From contig NZ_CP048000.1 of assembly GCF_009931695.1 (NCBI RefSeq), positions 2,001,501-2,065,500 of the forward strand: a stretch of DNA of 64,000 nt. The letters run 5' to 3'. Made by a program: the position numbers and the translations under genes. Source of the DNA: Anaerocolumna sedimenticola (GTDB taxonomy: Bacteria; Bacillota; Clostridia; Lachnospirales; Lachnospiraceae). A model generated the notes under the pieces. It was not told the origin of the DNA, made no database searches, and saw only the letters and a list, made by a program, of their open reading frames with translations. Position 1 is the first letter of the stretch. Every line of letters starts with the position of its first letter. Positions 57,225-64,000 of this stretch are shown here, piece by piece.

Positions 57225-58287
57225 ATACAGGGTACTGCTTGTCTTGTTAATTGCAATAACTGTTTGGTTTACTGCTTCAAAAATAAAAGAAGCTTCCTTT
57301 ATAAAAAATGAGTATTCTACCGTAAGTGTCCGGTACGGTACGGGCGGAGTCAATGAACAGATAATAAGTAATGCACTTAAAAATGAAAAACTTCAGGGTA
57401 ATTCCGACATTCCTGAGGTAACGGCCTGGTTTTGGATAAAGGAAGCCGAAATAAAAAATAGGAATTTTAACCGGACTCAAAAGGTATCCGTGGTTATTAC
57501 ATCCGGAAATATGGCTTTAACGACCCCTATGAAGTTAGTAAGGGGTAATTACGTATACCGGCAGGATAAGGTGGGATGTGTTATTGATACAAACACGGCA
57601 TATCTTTTATTCGGCACGGAATTTGCAGTTGGCAATACGGTAACTTACGACAAAAAAGACTACGTGATCCGAGGTGTGGTCAGAGCAGATTACCCGGTTT
57701 TTTTGATCCAGGGGTCCGGTGATAAAATGGAATATTCCAATTTGGAGTTGGGGTTTATGGATAAAGAAAGGGGAGAAACACTTGCAGAAGAGTTTTTGTT
57801 GGGAAATGGACCCACCGGAAATTATGTGATTATAGATGGATATTTTTACGGAAGAATCATTTATTCCTTAATAAGTCTACCGGTTTGGCTTTTTTTCTTT
57901 TTTGGCGGTTATGAGATTTTCAAGATTTTTTATAGTTATATGAATAAACAAAAGCCAGGGCATTTTATCCTTTATAGCAGTATTCTGTTGCTTATTCTGG
58001 CGGGTTACGGCTTTATTCTTTTCCGTATTACAGGCAATCCCCTTTATATACCTGAAAAACTGATTCCGACCAAATGGTCGGACTTTGATTATTGGTCTAA
58101 ACAGTATCAGTTAATTCAGAATCAGATACTAAAGATACGGTATTTAACTCCTAATCCTAAGGATGTGTATTTGGTGGACAAAATATCAAATCTATTGCTT
58201 AACACAATTGTTATGTTTCTTTTATATATGTTTATTATTACGGATATACATATTCTTAGGTTAAAAGGTAAATCCAAAAATAATTAA
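57211..58287 (+). CDS. MacB/FtsX-like membrane protein without ATPase
   Basis: 358 aa. A membrane helix (about 6-24), a MacB-like extracellular core (MALTTPMKLVRGNYVYRQDK ... GTEFAVGNTVTYDKKDYVIR, like the MacB_PCD pattern of a stated 'lock, gap, pairs'), then three more helices (about 216-236, 250-270, 330-350). So it has the N-terminal helix, core and three helices of a MacB-type permease. It overlaps the adaptor gene by 14 bases, so the two are translationally coupled. No ATPase gene follows. The family assignment is by pattern only. Confidence 0.6.
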   Translation: MKWNKYRVLLVLLIAITVWFTASKIKEASFIKNEYSTVSVRYGTGGVNEQIISNALKNEKLQGNSDIPEVTAWFWIKEAEIKNRNFNRTQKVSVVITSGNMALTTPMKLVRGNYVYRQDKVGCVIDTNTAYLLFGTEFAVGNTVTYDKKDYVIRGVVRADYPVFLIQGSGDKMEYSNLELGFMDKERGETLAEEFLLGNGPTGNYVIIDGYFYGRIIYSLISLPVWLFFFFGGYEIFKIFYSYMNKQKPGHFILYSSILLLILAGYGFILFRITGNPLYIPEKLIPTKWSDFDYWSKQYQLIQNQILKIRYLTPNPKDVYLVDKISNLLLNTIVMFLLYMFIITDIHILRLKGKSKNN

Positions 58288-58399
58288 AATACAGTGGGAA
58301 TCTCAAACAACTTTTACTCATAGCTTACCGAATGAAAATAATATTTCGTTTACAAGAATTAACCTTAATCCATGACAGACTTTTTTGTAAAAAAGTTTA

Positions 58400-58458
58400 G
58401 GCAGCTTATAGCTGCCTCTGACTATAGACAAAGTCCAGGACTTTTGCCCTGGACTTTA
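58400..58458. terminator. Twin hairpins between convergent genes
   Basis: GGCAGC-TTATA-GCTGCC (58400-58416) and AAAGTCCAGG/CCTGGACTTT (58430-58439, 58449-58458). Both are symmetrical and can end transcription from either side. Confidence 0.7.
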
Positions 58459-58490
58459 CACCATAAAGAGCCTTTAAAGTCAATATTTAC

Positions 58491-58880
58491 CTATGTTAGC
58501 AGTACCAAACATCCATCCCAGTAATGGTCAGTCCCAGAGTGTAAAAAAGAGCAGTTTAACGACTTACTCCCAAGGTCGATAAAATCTCGTCTGACTTCAG
58601 CTTTAATCTTTCTGATATCTTCCATATCAAGAAATGTTTGGGTGACTTTTGACTTTTGTACATTTTCTTTCACCTTATTCCAGAATTCACTTCCAGTCTA
58701 ATAGCTTTCCCAGATTGTATAATCAAATGGTTTCAGGTCATAAGGTTATTCTTTATACTTGTTATCATCTTCTAAACTCTCATTGAATGAGTCAAGGCAA
58801 TCTTTAGCATAATAATTTAAATCCACAAGAGCTAGCTGGCAAGTGTACACTCTTCTGCCAAAACTATTCATATCTCTCAA
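58491..58880 (-). pseudogene. Nonsense-broken partner gene of the nucleotidyltransferase
   Basis: From TTG 58880 (after AAAGGAGGT) one continuous frame of 130 codons is broken by TAA at 58748-58746 and TAG at 58700-58698. Pieces: NSFGRRVYTCQLALVDLNYY, DLKPFDYTIWESY, FWNKVKENVQKSKVTQTFLD and SLNCSFLHSGTDHYWDGCLV. The frame overlaps the end of the nucleotidyltransferase by four bases (TTGA). The breaks are point stops in frame, not frameshifts, so unlike the others in the window they look like true decay. Family not recognised; no RxxxxxH HEPN toxin motif is seen. Confidence 0.6.
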
Positions 58881-59323
58881 GATGAATACCTCCTTTCTAA
58901 TTCACATCGATATAAAAAATTAGCGTTATCCGAAAATTCGTAAAAGTCACGTCTCTTTATAGCTAAATTGGCGATATACTCTTGCAAATCTACAGGGAAA
59001 TAATCAGTCATCTTATATCTGCTAGTGCAGGCATCAATATCAACAAAAGCATCCATACCGGTATCAATTAATAATACATCGCAATCAATTGCCAAGACTT
59101 CAGAACAATACTTTTCTACAAAGTTAGATATTTTCACACCAACCCTTACATCTTTACAGAATACAGCAACGTCTATATCGCTCTTATCTGGTTTAAATTT
59201 ATCTGTAACAAAGCTTCCAAAAATAAATACATTATAATCCATGTCTTTGAATTTTTCTGATAAAGTTTCCTTAAAACCTGTTAAAAAAGTTTTTCTTTTT
59301 TCCAATGTACTTAAGTCGATCAC
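58877..59323 (-). CDS. Small nucleotidyltransferase-domain protein (MNT-like)
   Basis: 148 aa. The polymerase-beta-like motif is IFGSFVTDKFKPDKSDIDVA (GS then DxD, about residues 34-54), with a further Asp in IDCDVLLIDTGM. GTG 59323 follows AGGAGGTGCTAAT; the annotated longer frame from 59344 overlaps this site. Such proteins are antitoxins of HEPN/MNT pairs or stand-alone transferases. Its downstream neighbour is broken by nonsense codons, so it may be the surviving half of a two-gene system. Confidence 0.75.
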   Translation of the reverse strand: MIDLSTLEKRKTFLTGFKETLSEKFKDMDYNVFIFGSFVTDKFKPDKSDIDVAVFCKDVRVGVKISNFVEKYCSEVLAIDCDVLLIDTGMDAFVDIDACTSRYKMTDYFPVDLQEYIANLAIKRRDFYEFSDNANFLYRCELERRYSS

Positions 59324-59796
59324 ATTAGCACCTCCTACCAGCAATGAATTCTATTCCACTTTATGCAAAGCTTTCCATCTCACAATCACCAAACACGGTC
59401 CCGCTCATTCAAGAAAATACTTAACCTGATCGTAAGACCATTTTTGTTTTTTTTAGAGTAAGAAAATAATACTTTCGAATATAAATCAAATAAAATAAAA
59501 ATGTAATAAAATGTTACAATTTCTATCTTTAGCCTATCACTTGGGACATATCGTGTCAACACTTTTATATCATCTTGAAAGTTCTCTTGAAAGGACGATG
59601 ATAACTTAGAATTCTTACTAAAAAACTGGTTTTAAGCATTAAAGTTCGCTTTGGACACAGAAAATTTTACGCTCTCAGGTATTCCCCTGTGGAACTCCCC
59701 TACTCGCCGTGTGGCAGGGATTCGGGGAATCCTGCGGGTCAGTGTGAGGCTTCGGCTTATGTCAATGGCACGGCAAAAATCCAGCCAGCCAAGGTT
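59324..59796. other. Intergenic region; AT-rich then abruptly GC-rich
   Basis: The first 300 bases are very AT-rich with no gene. A promoter-like TTGACA on the minus strand at about 59555 could serve the nucleotidyltransferase. From about 59650 the base composition shifts to GC-rich, marking the edge of foreign element debris. Short frames here are not supported. Confidence 0.4.
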
Positions 59797-59867
59797 TCAA
59801 GAGTGGAGATTTTGCGTCAGCAAAATACGACTCGTCCCTTGACTGGCTGGATAGGCGCAGCGGCCGG

Positions 59868-60039
59868 ATTTCGCCAGCGTTACAATGCTGGTGTGGCTGA
59901 TGTCCTTGTAATCTTCCGTTTCATAGTTGCCTAAAGCGGATTTTGAAATGCCTGTCCGCTGTTTCAACTGCTCCAGCGTCAGGCCGTGTTCCACCCGCAA
60001 ATCCTTTAACCGTTCCTGTATCGTCAAGGCCACATTCAT
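59868..60039 (-). pseudogene. Truncated XRE-family regulator of an integrative element
   Basis: From ATG 60039 the frame reads LTIQERLKDLRVEHGLTLEQ and LKQRTGISKSALGNYETEDY, a Cro/C1-type HTH, then KDISHTSIVTLAKSG, after which the sequence diverges from the expected continuation and runs through unrelated DNA. It is probably a remnant of the control region of a conjugative transposon. GC content is higher than that of the surrounding genome. Confidence 0.6.
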
Positions 60040-60164
60040 AGCTGTATCCCGCCTTTCTCCCCATGGGTTTTCTCTGTATTTTCATTATACCATACCTTTC
60101 CACAAACGTGGAAATTTTCGGTTTTCGTCCTGTTTTCCAACCTTGTGGATATACGGGAGGGAGG

Positions 60165-60489
60165 TCAAAAAAGTATACACTTGGTGGATATTGCCCATGT
60201 GGAAAGCGAAATTGAAAAGCTGGTGGACAGCCTGACCGGGGCAAACAATGTCCTGCTCTCCCATATGAATGTGAAGATAGCAGAGCTTGACAGCCGCAAG
60301 CAAGCCCTTGTCAAAGAGATTGCGGAATTGACGGTGGAAACCATATCCCCGGAACAGGTACGGCAGATTTCCGGCTACTTGGACACATGGGAAACCGTCA
60401 GCTTTGATGATAAGCGGCGGGTGCTGGATTTGCTGGTTATGACTGTGGAAACCACCAGCGAAAAGATGAACATCACATGGAAAATCTGA
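60165..60489 (+). pseudogene. C-terminal remnant of a large serine recombinase
   Basis: The frame from 60165 contains LDSRKQALVKEIAELTVETI, ISPEQVRQISGYLDTWETVS and FDDKRRVLDLLVMTVETTSE, ending KMNITWKI. This is the typical C-terminal tail of Tn4451/TndX-like serine integrases. The catalytic domain, recombinase domain and zinc ribbon are missing. It is close to the truncated XRE gene on the other strand. Both are remains of an excised or decayed element. Confidence 0.7.
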
Positions 60490-60957
60490 CGGGCAGTACA
60501 CCCGTCAGACCGTTACTCGGTGTAGTCCCTTGTAAACTGCACTTTAGTATAATATTAATTAATTTTATCTGAATATCTATCTTTCAATTGATTTTAGTTT
60601 ACCAAAAACCCAAAAAAACTTTCCGCCAACTTCCATTGGTAATATATGTAGTCTAAATATATCACTATATGGATAATATTTCAAATTATATATACTGATT
60701 TAAAGAGTTAATAGATGGTTAAAGTTTTGTTATTATTTTTTGGTTTTCATAACGGTTTTAATGGGTACTTATAAGTGTAAAACTTATAAAGGCGTCCTTT
60801 TTCGTGTGATAAAGTCACTGATTACAATAAATAAATGAGTATAATGAAACTAACATTGATAAACTTCAATAAAGGAACTTTGCAGGAAATTATGAAAGGC
60901 ATGGTTTTCTGAAGATTTTATTAGAGAGGTTTAAAATATCAGTTAGGAGAGTTTGTA
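60490..60957. other. Intergenic region, AT-rich, no gene seen
   Basis: About 470 bases between the recombinase remnant and the ferredoxin-like gene. No terminator, RNA gene or credible frame. CGGGCAGTACACCCGTCAGACC just after the remnant may be part of the old element end. Confidence 0.4.
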
Positions 60958-61611
60958 TTGAAAAATTTATTGGTTCTTTGGAAAAAGTATTCTTTTATAC
61001 TGTTGATAGGGTTTATCTTTTTCAATTTGTTTGATTTAAGATTTGCATTGGCAGCAGTAATCTGTATGGCGGCACCGATTATAGTATCCTTTTTCAAAGG
61101 GAGATTCTGGTGCGGAAATCTATGCCCAAGGGGAAGTTTTTATGATAATGTAGTTATAAAATTCAGCAAGAACCGGAAAGTGCCAAATTTTTTAAAATCT
61201 ACCTTTTTCAGAACTTTTATGGTTATATTTATGTTGACAATGTTTGCGGCAGGAATAAAAAATAACTGGGGCAATCCTTATGGTATTGGTATGGTTTTTT
61301 ATCGGTTAATTGTTATAACCACCATAGCAGGTGTGCTGCTTTCTCTTCTGTATAACCATCGCACCTGGTGCCACTTTTGCCCTATGGGAACTCTTGCATC
61401 CCTGGTTGCCGGATTCAGAAAAAGTAAAAAAGTTCTGCATGTTACATCCGCTTGCGTTTCCTGTAAATTATGTGAAAAGAAATGTCCCCTGGGCATTGTA
61501 CCATATGATTATAAAGGAAATATCTTAAGCCATCCGGATTGTATTCAGTGCGGTAAATGTTTAAATGTCTGTCCGAAAAACGCAATCGGTTATAATAAAA
61601 ACAGTTTTTAG
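60958..61611 (+). CDS. NapH-like membrane polyferredoxin (4Fe-4S)
   Basis: 217 aa from TTG after AGGAGAG. Several membrane helices (about 10-45, 88-105, 120-137). Two CxxxCP motifs (CGNLCPRG, CHFCPMG) are those of NapH/CcoG-type proteins. Two classical ferredoxin motifs (CVSCKLCEKKCP and CIQCGKCLNVCP) bind two 4Fe-4S clusters. It moves electrons across or to the membrane. It precedes a CcdA-TlpA fusion by 115 bases, so it may supply electrons for thiol reduction outside the cell. Confidence 0.88.
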   Translation: MKNLLVLWKKYSFILLIGFIFFNLFDLRFALAAVICMAAPIIVSFFKGRFWCGNLCPRGSFYDNVVIKFSKNRKVPNFLKSTFFRTFMVIFMLTMFAAGIKNNWGNPYGIGMVFYRLIVITTIAGVLLSLLYNHRTWCHFCPMGTLASLVAGFRKSKKVLHVTSACVSCKLCEKKCPLGIVPYDYKGNILSHPDCIQCGKCLNVCPKNAIGYNKNSF

Positions 61612-61726
61612 ATATGTGCTATTCCTGTTATAATAAGAATATGCTTGTAATAGATAAAAAATCAATTATGTAAATATTGTTCATAATCTTAATATATGGC
61701 AATATAACATCAATAAGGAGGAGATA

Positions 61727-63112
61727 ATGATAGTTGGGGTTATAACGTCGGAACATATCAGCTTTGTACTGGTATTCTTGGAAGGCCTGCTTTCTTTTTT
61801 CTCTCCCTGCGTTATTCCGTTGATACCGGTTTATATGAGTTTTTTAGCAGGTAATGCGAAAAAAGTAGCGGAGGAGGGAGTGATACAGTACGAGAGAAAG
61901 AAAGTATTTCTTCATACTTTATTTTTTGTTCTTGGGATATCTTTTGCTTTTTTCATCTTGGGTTTGTCTTTTACCGCATTAGGCAGATTTTTTAACGATA
62001 ATAAAATGTTATTTACCAGACTCGGCGGTATTCTTATTATTGCTTTAGGTTTGTATCAACTTGGAATATTAGAATTTTCTTTTATGCAGAAAGAGAAAAA
62101 AATACATCTTGATTTAACAGAGAAAAAAGTGAATCCTTTGATTGCATTATTACTAGGTTTTACTTTTAGTTTTGCCTGGACTCCCTGTATTGGACCTATT
62201 CTTTCTTCCGTACTAATTATGGCATCCGGTGCTAAAACAGCCCTGGCCGGAAACTTCCTGGTACTTGTTTATACAATAGGATTCGTATTGCCTTTTTTAC
62301 TGCTTGGCTTATTTACCACCCAGGTATTGGATTTTTTAAAGTCAAAACAGAATCTGTTACGGTATGCCATTAAAGCAGGCGGAATACTGTTACTTATTAT
62401 GGGGATCATGACTTTTACCGGGTGGATGAACGGAATATCCGGTTATCTGAACTCCATCAGCAGCAGTCAGCAAAACAAATTCTCGGAGGCGGCAAAAAAT
62501 AATGCCGGAAACGATAATCAATCCAATAATACGAACAAATCGGATTCTGCCAATAATACGGCTGATAATGCAAGTAATTCCAATAACAGAGATAATACCG
62601 ATACCGGAGACACTTCTAACACACAGGATTCGGAAAATGAGAATACGAAAAATACCATCATTCCTGCCTTTGATTTTACCCTAACCGATCAATACGGCAA
62701 TGAGCATACCCTTTCTGATTACAAGGGAAAGGTCGTATTTTTAAATTTCTGGGCTTCCTGGTGTCCGCCCTGTAAGGAAGAACTGCCCCATATCGAGGAG
62801 CTTTACCAGGAGTATAGTAAAAATGAAGATGAAGTGATATTTTTAGGTATCACCAATCCAAAGAATGAGGATTATCCTTATAATCAGGATGAAGAAAAGG
62901 ATAAGATTATAAGTTTTATGGATAAGAACGGATACACATTTCCCACCCTGTTTGACGAGACGGGGGAAATTCTGCATGATTATTACATTTCGGCATTCCC
63001 GACTACCTTTATGATTGATAAAGAAGGCAATATATATGGTTATGTCCCTGGAATGATGACTAAAGACATGATGAAAAATGTCATTGACCAGACACTTAAA
63101 TCAACGGATTGA
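61727..63112 (+). CDS. CcdA-TlpA fusion: cytochrome-c-biogenesis-type thiol transporter with extracellular thioredoxin
   Basis: 461 aa. Residues about 1-250 form a CcdA/DsbD-beta domain with six helices and the paired cysteines in FSPCVIPLIPVY and AWTPCIGPILSS. A low-complexity Asn/Asp/Ser/Thr linker (about 255-310) follows. The rest is a TlpA/ResA-type thioredoxin with FWASWCPPCKEELP (CPPC active site). The two halves, usually separate proteins, make a relay carrying reducing power from cytoplasmic thioredoxin to surface proteins. GGAGGAG precedes ATG. Confidence 0.92.
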   Translation: MIVGVITSEHISFVLVFLEGLLSFFSPCVIPLIPVYMSFLAGNAKKVAEEGVIQYERKKVFLHTLFFVLGISFAFFILGLSFTALGRFFNDNKMLFTRLGGILIIALGLYQLGILEFSFMQKEKKIHLDLTEKKVNPLIALLLGFTFSFAWTPCIGPILSSVLIMASGAKTALAGNFLVLVYTIGFVLPFLLLGLFTTQVLDFLKSKQNLLRYAIKAGGILLLIMGIMTFTGWMNGISGYLNSISSSQQNKFSEAAKNNAGNDNQSNNTNKSDSANNTADNASNSNNRDNTDTGDTSNTQDSENENTKNTIIPAFDFTLTDQYGNEHTLSDYKGKVVFLNFWASWCPPCKEELPHIEELYQEYSKNEDEVIFLGITNPKNEDYPYNQDEEKDKIISFMDKNGYTFPTLFDETGEILHDYYISAFPTTFMIDKEGNIYGYVPGMMTKDMMKNVIDQTLKSTD

Positions 63113-63120
63113 CATTTAGT

Positions 63121-63174
63121 ATGATTTGCCCGACAAAAGCCCTCACAAAATTGGGTTTTTGTCGGGCGAATCAT
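63121..63174 (+). terminator. Terminator, ATGATNNGCCCGRCAAAA repeat family
   Basis: ATGATTTGCCCGACAAAA (63121-63138) pairs over 18 bases with TTTTGTCGGGCGAATCAT (63157-63174), one wobble. The motif recurs in degenerate form at 50587-50627. Confidence 0.8.
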
Positions 63175-63334
63175 AGTATTGCAATAGTAATATTTTTATG
63201 GAATTAATGTCATAAGAAGTAATAAATACTATCAGGTGATAGCCTTTCATGCCATGAAGCTTTGTAAAATTAACTTGCTGATTCTCCGGCTATGGAATAA
63301 AATAATATATAAATCGGACAAGGAGTGTATTGGA

Positions 63335-63790
63335 ATGAAAATAGCAGTTGGAAGTGATCATGCAGGTTATGAATTAAAAATAAAACTATTGGATGGAATT
63401 AAAAAATTGGGGCATGAGATAACGGACTTCGGAAGTTTTGACCCGGAACCGGTAGATTTTCCCGACATTGCAAAACTGGTATGTGAAGAAGTTTTGGAGG
63501 GAAAAGCGGAAAGAGGGATCATGTTCTGTGGAACCGGTGTCGGCGCCGGTATAGCCTGCAATAAAGTGCCGGGTATCCGTGCCAGTGTATGCCATGATAT
63601 CTATACGGCACATCAATGTGTTGAACACGATAATGTTCAGATCATGTGCCTGGGTGCACAGATTATCGGACATACTGTGGCTTTGGAATTAATCGACCTG
63701 TTTCTGAAAGCAGAGTTTTCCACCAGCGAAGAATTCAGGCGGAGAGTAAAAAAGCTTGAAATGATGGACGGAAGTTATCATAATGTATGA
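63335..63790 (+). CDS. rpiB: Ribose-5-phosphate isomerase B
   Basis: 151 aa. MKIAVGSDHAGYELK and GIMFCGTGVGAGIACNKVPG IRAS are the RpiB/LacAB signatures, with the catalytic Cys in FCGTG. ATG 63335 follows AAGGAG; the frame open from 63236 lacks a ribosome-binding site. It interconverts ribose 5-phosphate and ribulose 5-phosphate in the non-oxidative pentose phosphate pathway, or a related allose/galactose phosphate. The length is normal. Confidence 0.93.
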   Translation: MKIAVGSDHAGYELKIKLLDGIKKLGHEITDFGSFDPEPVDFPDIAKLVCEEVLEGKAERGIMFCGTGVGAGIACNKVPGIRASVCHDIYTAHQCVEHDNVQIMCLGAQIIGHTVALELIDLFLKAEFSTSEEFRRRVKKLEMMDGSYHNV

Positions 63791-63821
63791 TATTGAATAA
63801 TCAATATAGGAGGAACTAAAG

Positions 63822-64000
63822 ATGTTAATTTATATTATTTTGTTCCTGACAGGATGTATATTGGGGATATCATTCATTATCACAGGCATTATCTTCAGAA
63901 ATCGTATGCAGCCCTCAATAATGATATCTATGATATTTTTTGGGATATTTATAACTATAGGGTGCAAAACTATGGCTCTGGCATGTAGTGCTGCTGTTTT
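63822..64000 (+). CDS. Membrane protein, N-terminal part (runs off window)
   Basis: After TAGGAGGAACTAAAG an ATG opens a frame of at least 59 codons that is still open at the end. Two hydrophobic helices (LIYIILFLTGCILGISFIIT and MISMIFFGIFITIGCKTMAL) are visible. No family can be named from this piece. It lies 31 bases after rpiB. Confidence 0.65.
   Translation, partial: MLIYIILFLTGCILGISFIITGIIFRNRMQPSIMISMIFFGIFITIGCKTMALACSAAV

Noticed and set aside
59651-59934. Plus-strand frames of 63 and 81 codons in GC-rich DNA
   Set aside because: No start signals, and they overlap the truncated XRE gene; they may be parts of the old element but I cannot name them.
63236-63334. 33-codon N-terminal extension of RpiB
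   Set aside because: No ribosome-binding site, unlike ATG 63335; normal RpiB proteins are about 145-155 aa.

Overview
The window is AT-rich DNA with compact, strongly Shine-Dalgarno-led operons, typical of an anaerobic, saprophytic Lachnospiraceae/Clostridia (Firmicutes) bacterium of the Lachnoclostridium/Anaerocolumna kind; the exact species cannot be told from sequence alone. Support for this comes from LplB/YtcP-type sugar permeases, large membrane-anchored AraC regulators, an anaerobic sulfatase-maturase-like radical SAM enzyme, a GH67 alpha-glucuronidase, a YhgE/Pip protein and a CcdA-TlpA fusion. No rRNA, tRNA or CRISPR array was seen.

Layout. (A) 1-5427: a sugar ABC operon (solute-binding protein with its 5' end outside the window, esterase, two permeases, FAD-dependent oxidoreductase). 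(B) 5428-10156: an IS91-type HUH transposase with a 59-aa acidic partner ORF, then a metallo-beta-lactamase-fold hydrolase, an unrecognised barrel-like protein and a graveyard of gene fragments. (C) 10193-13175: radical SAM maturase, then a MATE pump with its ArsR-type repressor on the minus strand. (D) 13511-19554: LplB/YtcP/lipoprotein/AraC sugar-uptake operon. (E) 19864-25012: TetR, Asn-rich anchored protein, YhgE/Pip. (F) 25530-33398: heparinase-II/III-like enzyme, lipoprotein, two permeases, AraC regulator. (G) 33557-38211: L,D-transpeptidase, PLP decarboxylase, zinc alcohol dehydrogenase. (H) 38428-48356: an aldouronate locus with a large unknown enzyme and an AraC regulator on the minus strand, facing permease-permease-lipoprotein-alpha-glucuronidase. 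(I) 48607-58287: a two-component system followed by a beta-propeller-like/solute-binding lipoprotein, MalF/MalG-like permeases, a MacA/HlyD-like coiled-coil adaptor and a MacB-like membrane protein. (J) 58491-60489: a nucleotidyltransferase with a nonsense-broken partner, and integrative-element debris. (K) 60958-64000: NapH-like ferredoxin, CcdA-TlpA fusion, ribose-5-phosphate isomerase B and the start of a membrane protein.

Five sugar-type ABC importers are present without a single ATPase gene, so they presumably share a MsmX/MsiK-type ATPase encoded elsewhere. The most unusual block is I, where importer permeases are joined to parts of a MacAB-type exporter. The second notable signal is a set of dispersed, multi-hairpin intergenic repeats whose stems vary by compensatory changes.

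Quality warning: at least thirteen coding interruptions in seven genes are all minus-one frameshifts, most of them in short homopolymers. This looks like a systematic sequencing/assembly artefact more than real gene decay. Genes affected are given over their full reconstructed span.
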